A stretch of DNA of 12,001 nt from Kalaharituber pfeilii. Taxonomy: Eukaryota > Ascomycota > Pezizomycetes > Pezizales > Pezizaceae. This document shows positions 1 to 7,683 of the stretch, one piece after another. The DNA lies in assembly GCA_015179045.1 (NCBI GenBank), contig WHUZ01000321.1:1-12001 (forward strand). The letters are read 5' to 3'. The notes below the pieces were generated by a model. The model was not told where the DNA came from, searched no databases, and worked only from the letters and a program-made list of their open reading frames with translations. A program made the translations under genes and the position numbers. The stretch's first letter is position 1. The number at the start of each line of letters is the position of its first letter.

Positions 1-1650
1 GATCTATTTTACCCTACGAGATGCAGCAAATAAACTGAATCTGATAGGCACTTTGATAGACATAACAGCTCCTCAATTTGACAGGTACAACAGCTTTTTA
101 ATAGTATGAGGTGCAGCAGAATGAGTTAAATTTGATAGGTATAGAAGGTCTATTTCATCCTTTGAGATGCATTAAAATGAGCAGAATTTAATAGGCACTT
201 TGATAGACATGATAGCTCCTCAATTTGACAGGTATGATAGCTTCTCAATAGTACAACATGCAGTAGAATAAGTCAAATATAATAGGTATAGTAGGTCTAT
301 TTTACCTCACAAGATGCAGTAAAATAAGTTGAATTTTACAGGCACTTTATAGATATGATAGCTTCTCAATAGTATGAAATGCAGCAGAATAAGCCGAATT
401 TAATAGGTATAATAGTCTCTCTCAATAGTGTAAGATGTGGTTAAGTTGATAGATATAACCTTGATAGGGAAAAAATAAGGCAGAATAAGCCTAATTAAAT
501 AGGTATGATAGCTTTCTCTCAATAGTAAGAGATGTAGCCAAATAAGCTCAAGTTGATAAGTATTATAGGACTCTTTCTATAGTATAAGAGCAGCAAAATA
601 AGCTGAATTTGACAGGTATAGTAGGTCTCTCTTGCCCTGCTATAGCAAGCAGCTGTAAGTAGAGTTATAGTAAATTAAAAAAAAAAAAAAAAGAGTAAGT
701 CTCTCTGAATAGTAAGAGATATAGTAAAATGAACTCAATTGCACTAGTATATAAGTCTTCCTTAACAATATAAAATATAGTAGAATAAACTAACTTTAAT
801 AAGTATATAGATATAATAAGACTCTTTTATGGTATGAGATACAAAAGAATAAACCAAATTTTATAAGAATAGTATACTTCTCTTACTAGTATGAGATGTA
901 GTAAATGAACTTAATTTGATAGGTATAGTAGTACTTTTCCAAAAGAGAGTAGTAGAGTGAGCTAAATTTGACAGGTATAATAGGACTCTTTCTATATTAT
1001 GAGATATAGTAAAATGAGTATAATTTAATAGTTATGTAATAGTATAAGATATAGCAGAATGAGAGTCAAGTTTGATAAATATAGCAAGTCTATTTTAGCC
1101 TAGGAGATGCAGCAGGATAAGCTAAATTTAATAGAGATTGGTAGATCTCTCTTACCAATATGAGATATAGTAGAGTGAGCAGAATTTGAAAGGCATGACA
1201 GCTCCTCAATAATATAAGATGCAGCAGAATAAGCTGAATTTAATAAGAATGGCAGTCTCTCTCAATAGTGTGAGATGAGGCAGAATGAGCTCAATTTAAT
1301 AGGGTATGATAGCTTTCTTTCAATAGCATGAGATGAGGCTAAATAAGCTCAAGTTAATAAATATTACTGGACTCTTTCCATAATATAAGAATAGTAGAAT
1401 GAGCTAAATTTGATAGGTACAGCAAGACCCATCTGGTAGTGTAGAACGTAGTAAAATGAGCTCAAATTACAGTTAAGACTGGCCCTTTTCTATGATGTAA
1501 AGTAAGGTAGTATGGCTTAATTTAATAGATACAACAAGACCTGCTTTGATAGTATGAGATATACCAAAATGCACTCAATTTATAATTTTATAGGTATAGC
1601 AGATTACTCTCGATAGTATGAGATAGGGTAAAATAAGAATGTGCTAGACT
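1..1650 (+). repeat. Degenerate ~55-bp minisatellite array, AT-rich
   Basis: The stretch is built from a diverged tandem unit of about 50-65 bp. It reads roughly as GAGATGCAGCAGAATAAGCT, then GAATTTGATAGGTATAGTAG, then GTCTCTCTCAATAGTAT. Successive copies differ mostly by C/T and G/A changes and TpA is very common, as expected after RIP. A reverse-oriented, less decayed relative forms the array at about 4328-5222, and a short copy lies at 6616-6812. No reading frame of note is present. There is a higher-order period: the stretch around 379-625 recurs around 1221-1420. Unit borders are approximate because they were read by eye. Confidence 0.85.
677..692 (+). repeat. A16 tract ending a retroposon-like minisatellite block
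   Basis: A run of 16 A follows a non-repeat segment (about 631-672, beginning CCTGCTATAGCAAGCAGC). That segment aligns with the one before the 24-A run at 6813-6836 (CCTGCTATGCCTTGGTGCTG) and with its inverse at about 11658-11700. The same segment followed by poly(A) at three places looks like the 3' end of a retroposed unit rather than a random homopolymer. Confidence 0.6.
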
Positions 1651-1669
1651 AGTACAGTATAGCAGAATG

Positions 1670-2140
1670 ATAAAGAGGCATCTACTGAAGGTTATAATCA
1701 TCAGCTACTATAGTACCTACTAACTTCAGCTCTATTCCCTACTCTTTCTCTTTTTTAAATCACAAGTATTCTATAGATAGTAATAGCTATATTTACTCTT
1801 CATCATCATTCTTAGCCTTCAATTCTTTCATTTTCTTATATACTCTTACTATCATTCCAGCTGTATTAATTATATCCTTTTATAATTTCTTAATTACCTT
1901 ATACTAGGGTGGCAAGTAATTAATAATTGTCAATATAGATGTCACTGAACTTATAAAAGTGGCACTGGCTTTCTGCAAAGGTAGTGAAGTAGATGGCAAA
2001 GGTTATACAAGAGCGTTTTTAAGTGAGAGATTTAGAACACTACTTGTGTCTTGATTTCCTTCTAGCTAACTATTTAGCTTATTTATATAGACTTCCGGCT
2101 GTCATACATGACTAGTCAATTGACAGTAACATGATAATAA
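1670..2140 (-). pseudogene. Decayed minus-strand coding stretch, product unknown
   Basis: One minus-strand frame (codons starting at positions such as 1904 and 2003) reads as protein for about 150 codons. It is interrupted only by TAA, TAG or TGA codons that single C-to-T or G-to-A changes could make from Gln, Arg or Trp codons. Stops lie at 2003-2005, 1904-1906, 1880-1882 and 1793-1795. Recognisable pieces are NLSLKNALV, LQKASATFISSVTSILTI and a charged, coiled-coil-like end (YKKMKELKAKNDDEE). No family is recognised. It may be the 3' part of the broken gene continuing to 3401. The alternative is chance openness in biased DNA, but an ordered hydrophobic and then charged composition argues against that. 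Confidence 0.35.
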
Positions 2141-2479
2141 ACATGCTAAAGCATATAGGTAGACAAACATAACAAAAAACATGCATTAGAAAAGTATGTA
2201 TTAGAAAAGTCTGCGGTAGCTAGAAAGGTATCAACATAATGGAGGCATATATTAGGAAGGTCTGTAGTAGCTGGAAAGGTATGAATATAATAGAAACATG
2301 CATCAGAAAGGTCTGTGATACATGTGCATATATTGGTAGACTATATACAACTTCAATATATACTTTAGTAGATAACTGCCATTTACCAATGGACGTTGCC
2401 TAGTAGTAATCTGTCATATCTTTACCATATGTTTCTAGCAGTACTTCTGAAACTGACTCCATAAGTCTTACCTTAGCTA
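2115..2479 (-). pseudogene. Decayed minus-strand reading frame, possible internal exon
   Basis: A minus-strand frame stays open for about 120 codons with only two stops, TAG at 2400-2402 and TAG at 2220-2222. Both could come from CAG by a C-to-T change. It begins near GCTAAGGTAAGACTTATG (ATG at 2460-2462) and gives MESVSEVLLETYGKDMTDYY, then after the stop ATSIGKWQLSTKVYIEVVYS. Its 3' half runs through the 51-bp tandem repeat at 2180-2330, translated as a 17-residue repeat containing QTFL. An AG acceptor-like site just upstream (2477-2478) follows a T-rich tract, so this may be a later exon of the gene remnant at 2480-3401. Product unknown. Confidence 0.35.
2180..2330. repeat. 51-bp tandem repeat, ~2.5 copies
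   Basis: Units start at about 2195, 2246 and 2297, with core ATTAGAAAGGTCTGTAGTAG followed by CTGGAAAGGTATGAATATAA. The first unit also carries a 15-bp internal duplication (2180-2194 against 2195-2209). The period is a multiple of three and leaves the minus-strand frame intact, so it could have expanded inside a coding sequence. Confidence 0.75.
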
Positions 2480-3401
2480 TAACAATAATATAAAAAAATA
2501 AAAAAAAAAATAAAAAATTACCTTATACTTATTAATATCTGTACTTGCATAGCATTTATATGTAGGTCTATAGGGCAGATAATAAAGCTGAGTACACCTA
2601 AAAGGGCATATGCTAGATATCTGAGTAATATTATTATAGATAGATATTAACTAAAATTTAGGTAGAGTTTATGAGCTATAATGAGGGTTTTACTATCTAT
2701 AAGTTCTACCAAACTTTCTGATACTAGATTTGGTACTAAAGCTTCCTAGATGAAGGAGTAAGATTACATAATATTATAAATAATAATAAGAATATACTAA
2801 TAAGAATAAATATAGAGAAATGAGATTGTATAGTTATAGAATTAGTAAAGAGTATATAGTTACTCAACACTGACTTTATGAGTCCCTAATCTACTACTGC
2901 TACACCTATACTGACCCTTGCAGTTGCAAGGTGACTATATCTTAGTAATATATACTAGGGCATATATGTACATTAGCTTTATAAACTAAGTGCTAGGCTT
3001 AAATACTTTACAATTAATGGTAACATATACTTCCTTAGTACTATCCTATTCAAATACAAAGAATCCTCTGCTAAGTCTAACAGATAATCAGTTTGGTCTA
3101 GCAGCACTGGCCTTACTAAGGATTCAAGATAAGTATTTTTCTACTTAAGTAAGTCTCACCTTAGCTATAACATTACCCTCTATTCTAGGGCAGTTTTCTC
3201 AATTAACAATTACTGAAAAGTAACCTAAACTAATTGATATTATAAGTAATATATATTAGCTCTCTTGCAAGAGTCAAAAGGATAGCTAATACAATTATTG
3301 GTATATCTTATATACAAGACCTCTCACAAGAATTCATTTATCTATGACTAATAGTAAGACTAGTATATCTTAAGAACTTATTCATTGGTTAGTAAGGCCA
3401 T
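2480..3401 (-). pseudogene. RIP-decayed gene remnant with CPFD-type zinc-finger-like motif
   Basis: From an ATG at 3399-3401 the minus strand reads MALLTNE.VLKIY.SYY and continues for about 170 codons to a stop at 2886-2888. About 15 in-frame stops are present, all convertible from CAA, CAG or CGA by one C-to-T change. Around 3267-3284 the frame reads YPFDSC; the Tyr codon TAT would be Cys (TGT) before a TpG-to-TpA change, suggesting a former C-P-F-D-x-C zinc-binding knuckle. Downstream pieces include LLDQTDYLLDLAEDSLYLNR. A second minus frame takes over lower down (EALVPNLVSESLVELIDSKT from 2745, then YLSIIILLRYLAYALLGVL), so an intron or frameshift lies between about 2750 and 3000. A GT donor at 2520-2521 precedes a T-rich tract. 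The family is not recognised; the zinc finger is inference. Confidence 0.4.
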
Positions 3402-3824
3402 TAAAAATCTTAATGAAGATAAAACCCAATGAGAAAAATTCTTTATAAGGAAAAGGTACTTATATCCCATATTATTCAAGTAGCTTAACTTTTACCATTA
3501 ATGTCTTATTTAGACCATAGAGTGGCTTTCTTAAATATTAGTCATAGAACTCTCTAATAGATTCTAACAATTTATATAGTTTCTTAATCAGTTTCCAAGT
3601 ATCATTATTTTTACTATAGCTTTACTAATAAATTCAGTACTTCACTAGTATCCTGTTTATGTATTTCAAACATCAGGAAGAAAGGAAGTTTATGCCCTCA
3701 GCATCATGAGCACCATAATGCTAGGGCACTAAGGCACAAACTCGACTCTACAACACTCTACTCTGGCTCCATATATTACAAATACATGAGTTCATGCTAC
3801 TGCGTCCCCAACGTGCAGGGTACA
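3402..3824. other. Gene-free stretch with a composition switch
   Basis: No feature was recognised. The AT-rich, RIP-like sequence continues to about 3690 and then changes to more balanced sequence (for example TCCCCAACGTGCAGGG near 3805). This marks the left edge of the less mutated central block. Confidence 0.5.
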
Positions 3825-4140
3825 GTTGACCTAATAGGCCTCGTTGATAATGTAGGCGATCTAATAGGCCTCTTTATAATGCCAGTCACCTGGTGAGTCT
3901 TGTTGATAATACTAGTTACCTAGTGAGTCTTGTTGATAACGCAGGCGACCTAATAGGCCTCTTTATAACACTGGTCACCTGGTGAGTCTTATTGATAACG
4001 CTGGTCACCTAGTGAGTGTTGTTGATAATACAGGTCACTTACTGAGTCTTGCTAGTGATGCATGTAAGCTGGTAGATGTCATTGAGCATGCTGTTAACAT
4101 GATTGGCCTCGTTAAGGGCGTACTGTGACTATAGTACCAC
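3825..4140 (+). repeat. 30-bp minisatellite, about 10 copies, possible coding origin
   Basis: Units follow GTTGATAACGCTGGTCACCT plus AGTGAGTCTT. Copies at 4021-4050, 4051-4080, 4081-4110 and 4111-4140 are exactly 30 bp. Two copies are 29 bp through loss of the same G. A block of three units (30+29+30 = 89 bp) is itself repeated at 3842 and 3931. A full unit translates as VDNAGHLVSL. The plus frame is open from about 3940 to the TGA near 4126 (61 codons), giving GHLVSLIDNAGHLVSVVDNT, then LASDACKLVDVIEHAVNMIG. There is no upstream ATG, so it is at most a gene fragment. Confidence 0.8.
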
Positions 4141-4327
4141 GTTGTTAATTCTGTTTACACATCCTCAGGTGTTCTCAATTCGGTATATAGAATTATTTAT
4201 TTATTTCTAGCTATCGCGATAGATACAGGTACCCTTTCACTGCCTTTCAATGCCATACCACTCCAGCGCTCCAACACATCCTCATAGATTAAGCCTTCCA
4301 TATCTTGCGCTGCAGAGGCAGGCCTGC
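4141..4327. other. Unassigned spacer with a 12-bp palindrome
   Basis: No gene was found. The only local structure is the perfect palindrome CTATCGCGATAG at 4211-4222 inside an otherwise A/T-rich patch. This is notable only because CpG is rare nearby. Confidence 0.4.
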
Positions 4328-5222
4328 CATAGCTGTTAAATTAAACTCATTCTGCCATTCTGGTGCTATTGTAAGAGCCCTACGGTAGCTGTCAGATTCA
4401 GTTCAGATTCACATATGTTGCAACATTGAAAGGGATCTAACATACCTGTGAAATTGACCTCTTTCTGCGATTGTGGTATTGTCGATTGCACCCTACATAC
4501 GTGTCAGATTCAGCTCACGTTCATACATCTCGCAACGTTGAAAGAGACCTACCATACCTATGAAATTGTACTCATCATACCATTCTCGTACTGTCCAAAA
4601 GGCACTATGGTACCTGTCAGATTCAGCTCATATTCACATATCTCATGACATTGAAAGGGACCCACCATACCTGTATACTGAGCTTTCATTGCCATACCCA
4701 TTTATCTTATGATATTGAAAGAGACCCACTATACCTGTGACATTGACCTCATTCTGCCATTCTCATATTGTCGATTTAGCCCTATGGTACGTATCAGATT
4801 CAACTTATATTCATACATCTCGATCTTGACAAGGACCCATCATACTTGTAAATTGAGCTGATTTTGCAACATCTTGTACTGGTGGAAGGGCCCTGCAGTA
4901 TCGTGTGAATCTCCTGCTGCCATATATCATGCCGTAAATGAAGGCCTACCATACCTGTGAAATTGAACTCTTCCTGCCAGTCTCGTGCTGTCGAAAGGGC
5001 TCTGCAGTACATGTCAATGTCAGTTTGTGCTACTGCTAACAAATCTCACGACTCTAAACTAGACCCCCTATACCTGTAAATTCAGCTCACATTGCCACAT
5101 CTCACACCGAGCTCTAGGGTACCTGTGAAGTTAAGCTCATGTTCACACATCTTGCGATGTAGAAAAGGGCCTGCTATACTAGTTAATAGAGCTCATTGTA
5201 CCGCATTTCATGCTGTCAAATA
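4328..5222 (-). repeat. 112-bp dimeric minisatellite array, inverse of the 1-1650 family
   Basis: The repeat TTGAAAGGGACC/CTACCATACCTGTGAAATTG alternates with a related half unit (ATTCTGCCATTCTCGTATTG, GTGTCAGATTCAGCTCATAT). The anchor TTGAAAG or its variant falls at 4426, 4538, 4651, 4715 and 4826, giving steps of 112, 113, 64 and 111. The basic unit is therefore about 56 bp arranged mainly as a 112-bp dimer. It is the reverse complement of the family at 1-1650 and 6616-6812 and is much less AT-mutated than 1-1650. Open frames inside it are by-products of the repeat. Confidence 0.85.
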
Positions 5223-5293
5223 AGACTTGTTAACATATGTGAGTAAGAAGTATGAAGAAGTATGAAGAAGGACGAATAAGCACTATAAAAAGT

Positions 5294-5437
5294 GACTCCT
5301 GAATGGATTCCTGAATTGACTCCTAAATTGAATCTGAAATTGACTCCTGAATTGACTCTGGAATTGACTCCTGAATTGACTCTAGAATTGACTCCTAAAT
5401 TGATGCCTGAATTGACCTCTGAATTGACTCCTGAATT
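5294..5437 (+). repeat. 12-bp repeat, 12 units, (GACTCCTGAATT)n
   Basis: Twelve contiguous 12-bp units of GACTCCTGAATT with point variants (CTGG, CTAG, CTAAA) fill exactly 144 bp. The period keeps frames open: plus reads as a TPEL-type tetrapeptide repeat, minus as NSGV. No flanking coding signal extends either frame, so I treat it as a simple repeat. Confidence 0.9.
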
Positions 5438-5600
5438 CAATATCCAAGTAGAGGCAATTCTCACAGTATCAACAAGCCAACTGGAACTAGATTGATCAGC
5501 AACTCGTGCTATACCTAGTCTGGTTGTATTATACTACCTTGGTAGTCTAGTTGCTATTGGGAGCTATCCTAGCCGGCCTATGGGATTACAGCAGGCAGCT
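5438..5600. other. Unassigned sequence between two tandem repeats
   Basis: Balanced composition, with no repeat or gene signal recognised. Confidence 0.3.
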
Positions 5601-5850
5601 GAAATGGTCTGAGCAACCTTATCAGCACCGAATTTATCAACCTATCCGAGACCCAATGGGGGCCCAAGCGACCTCACTAGTACTCAATTCAGTAATCCAA
5701 GGGACCTGCCTAGAAGCTTAGGGTGAAATGGCCTGAGTGACCTTATTAGTACTGAATTTAGCAACCTATATGAGATACAACGGAGCCCAAGCAATCTTAC
5801 TAGCACTCAATTCAGTAACCCAATGGAGAGCCTAAGCAACCTGGAAGTGA
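5601..5850 (+). repeat. 134-bp tandem duplication, about 1.9 copies
   Basis: GAAATGGTCTGAGCAACCTT at 5601 recurs as GAAATGGCCTGAGTGACCTT at 5735, and similarity continues through CAATTCAGTAA. Each copy also has an internal half-repeat (GCAACCTTATCAGCACCGAA against GCGACCTCACTAGTACTCAA, about 54 bp apart). One plus frame in the second copy is open from 5737 to a TAA near 5915 (LSDLISTEFSNLYEIQRSPS and beyond) but has no start codon in good context. It is possibly a relict of a repeat-containing protein, but this is not demonstrable. Confidence 0.75.
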
Positions 5851-6003
5851 GCCAGTGCATAGCAGACTCTGCCTCTTTTCAACACCGGAAACCTAATCCC
5901 AATTCCATAATATACTAACTAGGGCAGTTCAGACATGCTGCGATATTTCCTAATCGAGTTAATAGATCATCTTGGTCACATGCATGAAATATGGAATTGT
6001 AGA

Positions 6004-6385
6004 ACACATTAAGCATGTTGAGCACATTAAGCATATTGAGCACATTAAGTACGCACATGAGATGTAGGGTATACTGTATTGGGCGTATTGAGCATATTGA
6101 GCATATTGAGTATACACATGAAATATTAAACATATTGTATGTATACGAGCATAGTGAGCATGTTAAGCATGTTGAGAACGTTGAGTACTTATATAAGATG
6201 GAGGGCATATTGGGCACATATTGAGTATGCACATATAAGATATATAATACATGAGATATACAATACATTATTAGGCACATTGCGTACACTTATAAGATAT
6301 AAGCACATTGAGCATAGTAAGTATGTTGAGTATACGTATATAAGATGTAAGACATATTGGGCACATTAAGTATGTTGAGTGCTAC
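6004..6385 (+). repeat. 9-bp repeat array (ATTGAGCAT)n with longer sub-blocks
   Basis: The core is ATTGAGCAT/GTTGAGCAC/ATTAAGCAT. Clusters of it are joined by linkers such as TACACATGAGATG.AGGGCATATTGGGCAC, which recur near 6050-6090, 6190-6220 and 6330-6365. A short piece of the same array reappears at 8349-8402 and, mutated and inverted, at about 9195-9248. Long ORFs on both strands here (STLSILST-like plus, CSICSI-like minus) reflect the 9-bp period. Confidence 0.85.
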
Positions 6386-6467
6386 TAACAACAACCACCT
6401 TAGTATGAGCATTTGGAAGCAACTCTATAACTACAACGTCCTCCCTGCTGAAATCTATATAGATTGA
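6386..6467. other. Short unassigned segment before the inverted repeat
   Basis: No gene or repeat was recognised. Whether it belongs to the left arm cannot be judged, because its partner would lie beyond the right edge of the window. Confidence 0.3.
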
Positions 6468-6615
6468 AAGTGCTCAGTGAGCTGAGTCCTTTGATCTAAT
6501 TCTTATTCTCAAATGCCCGACAGTGTGAATTTCCCCCACGAAGTAGCAGTCATAGCTTCCCATCGGTCATAGCTAGGTGTGTAGAGGCTGTAAGGACAAT
6601 GTGTGCAATTCATAT

Positions 6616-6836
6616 GTATGATGGGTCCCTTTCAATATTGTAAGATATGTGAATGTGAGCTGAATCTGACACTTACTATAGGACCCAATCGATGACATGA
6701 GAATGGCAGAATGAGGTCAATATCACAGGTATAGCGACTTATTAGCAAGTCTCTTTCAACATCAGGAAATCCCTGCTATGCCTTGGTGCTGCAAGCGGGG
6801 TTCTGTGATGTAAAAAAAAAAAAAAAAAAAAAAAAA
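6616..6836 (+). mobile_element. Minisatellite-family fragment ending in A24
   Basis: About 6616-6760 is one 112-bp dimer plus part of another of the family seen at 1-1650 and 4328-5222 (TCCCTTTCAATATTGTAAGA, GAGCTGAATCTGACAC, GGCAGAATGAGGTCAATATC). It is followed by a unique 3' segment (CCCTGCTATGCCTTGGTGCT) and a run of 24 A at 6813-6836. The same order (repeat, unique segment, poly-A) occurs at about 600-692 and in the right arm. I infer a retroposed unit whose body is minisatellite. It resembles in principle the composite LINE-plus-minisatellite element MINE known from Magnaporthe; homology was not tested. Confidence 0.55.
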
Positions 6837-6839
6837 CAT

Positions 6840-6935
6840 CATGAAATATATAGCGCCTATGCCAAAAAACCATGGGGCAGCCGTAGCATGAAATGTATAG
6901 CACCTATGCCAAGAAACCATGGAGCTATAGCCACT
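6840..6935 (+). repeat. 48-bp direct repeat x2 at the LINE A 5' end
   Basis: CATGAAATATATAGCGCCTA and CATGAAATGTATAGCACCTA start 48 bp apart (6840 and 6888), and each continues into GCCAAAAAACCATGG or a variant. Tandem repeats at the start of a LINE often form its promoter region, so a 5' UTR role is likely but inferred. The RIP-altered copy lies at about 11537-11632 in the right arm. Confidence 0.7.
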
Positions 6936-7031
6936 TCATAGTTTCTTAGCATGATGAGAAGACGATGAAAAACCTCACTGGCAAGAAGAATATTTCCAGT
7001 GCCCAAGCAAGGGATTGGGTTCAGCCCAATC

Positions 7032-7271
7032 ATGGCGGTTCACATAGAGCCATCGAGTCTGGCACTACCACCACCACCACCACCGCTACAGACACCAGCC
7101 AGTCCCAGCACAAAAAAAAGAAAGGGGAAGGCTCCAACTCCCAACCAGATATATAAGATCAAGCACCGACTTAGCGATGAGGAGGCCAAAAAGATCGCAC
7201 CATCTATAGGAGCACCACCGATGCCAATACCATCACCGCCATCGGAACTATTGGCATTAGTACCACTGCCA
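7032..7271 (+). pseudogene. LINE A gag, N-terminal part
   Basis: The ATG at 7032 has A at -3 and G at +4 (ATCATGG), a good eukaryotic start context; I prefer it to in-frame GTG codons upstream. About 80 residues follow: MAVHIEPSSLALPPPPPPLQ, a basic patch STKKRKGKAPTPNQIYKIKH, then RLSDEEAKKIAPSIGAPPMP and a PSPPSELLAL tail. Pro-rich and basic segments before the RNA-binding domain are common in fungal LINE ORF1 proteins. The frame is cut at 7272 by the oligo-T end of LINE B. In the right arm the same frame is recognisable (NQIYEIKY, KVKKIASFIE), with the start ATG changed to ATA and some stops. The adjacent frames here (Thr-rich plus, Gly-rich minus) are shadows. Confidence 0.6.
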
Positions 7272-7328
7272 TTTTTTTTTTTTTTTAATATCAATACTTG
7301 CGTGCCACCCTATGGGCTATGGTGAGGG

Positions 7329-7334
7329 TTTATT
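7329..7334 (-). terminator. AATAAA polyadenylation signal of LINE B
   Basis: AATAAA on the minus strand lies about 42 nt before the oligo-A tail that starts (minus sense) at 7286. Confidence 0.55.
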
Positions 7335-7421
7335 AGAAAAAAAGAAAGACTAAGCTAAAACTTAAATATATAGGGCCTATGATTTTTACTGTGCTGTAGT
7401 GGATAGGGCTAGCAGTTGCGC

Positions 7422-7676
7422 CTATCTCCGTCCTCTCTCGGCTTCATACTGGCTCGCCTTAAGCTATCTTCCTCTGAGTCATACCCTGTCTGTATCTGTA
7501 TAATCCTCCAAGTATAGAAGTATGGAGCTGACCTTCTTGCCCTCTTCGATTAGTGTTTCCTTCTTCCTGAGCCATCAGATCCTAACAATCTTTTTTAGGT
7601 CTTTATTTACTGTCGCCAGCCATCGTCATATATTTCCCAAATCCTTTCTCAATACTATCCTATGTACGATGATGCT
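7422..7676 (-). pseudogene. LINE B gag, C-terminal RNA-binding-like domain
   Basis: One minus-strand frame gives VLRKDLGNI.RWLATVNKDL, then KKIVRI.WLRKKETLIEEGK, then KVSSILLYLEDYTDTDRV, ending QYEAERGRR and a TAG. The arrangement W-L-R-K-K, then E-G-K-K-x-S-S-x-x-x-Y-L, then G-R-x-x-K, then Q-Y-E-x-E-R is the pattern I recognise from ORF1/gag proteins of Tad-like fungal LINEs. Four internal stops are present; one reads TGA here and CAA in the right arm, consistent with an ancestral CGA (Arg) mutated on opposite strands. LINE A encodes the same domain at 7930-8183. Frame and homology are seen; the RNA-binding role is family knowledge. Confidence 0.65.
7441..7445. other. Uninterrupted target site matching the TRIM insertion
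   Basis: GCTTC (GAAGC on the minus strand) is the left-arm counterpart of the duplicated AAAGC that flanks the LTR element at 10146-11023. The 29 bases beyond it align without gap to those after the right-hand duplication, showing an empty site. Confidence 0.75.
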
Positions 7677-7683
7677 GTGAATT

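Larger units (their letters stand above)
7272..7683 (-). mobile_element. LINE B: 5'-truncated gag-only LINE inserted antisense in LINE A
   Basis: On the minus strand this segment runs from gag coding sequence through a stop at 7422-7424 and a ~135-bp 3' UTR with AATAAA (7329-7334) to a 15-A tail (plus-strand T15 at 7272-7286). Its last ~45 nt (AATAAACCCTCACCATAGCC, then CATAGGGTGGCACGCAAGTA) match those of LINE A (AATAAAGACCCTTGCCATAG, then CGGGTAGCATGCGAGTAT), showing the same or a sister family. The 5' junction is somewhere in 7668-7684. The insertion splits LINE A's gag, so LINE B arrived later. No clear target duplication was seen. Confidence 0.7.

Noticed and set aside
1901..1920. AGGGTGGCAAGTAAT as a DNA-transposon terminal repeat
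   Set aside because: No inverted partner was found in the window, and it lies within the minus-strand coding-like frame.
2886..3200. Calling one definite frame for the gene remnant
   Set aside because: Two minus-strand frames overlap here with plausible residues. Without homologue searches I could not decide between frameshift, intron or chance, so no exon model was given.
4448..5042. Frames of 66 and 80 codons in the 112-bp array
   Set aside because: They change identity from unit to unit with no conserved start and are explained by the tandem repeat.
5216..5495. Frames with TPEL and NSGV tetrapeptide repeats
   Set aside because: By-products of the 12-bp repeat. Both strands are open at once and neither frame extends into non-repeat coding sequence.
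5915..6369. Several open frames of 69-124 codons on both strands
   Set aside because: They lie in the 9-bp repeat array. The period is a multiple of three, so a stop-free unit stays open in many frames, and the predicted peptides are simple repeats.
3825..6385. CRISPR-like array
   Set aside because: Repeats are contiguous without unique spacers, and the context is eukaryotic with no cas genes.
6965..7294. Thr-rich plus-strand and Gly-rich minus-strand frames
   Set aside because: Shadows of the Pro-rich gag frame starting at 7032, which is the one recognisable in the right arm over the NQIYEIKY to KIASFIE stretch.
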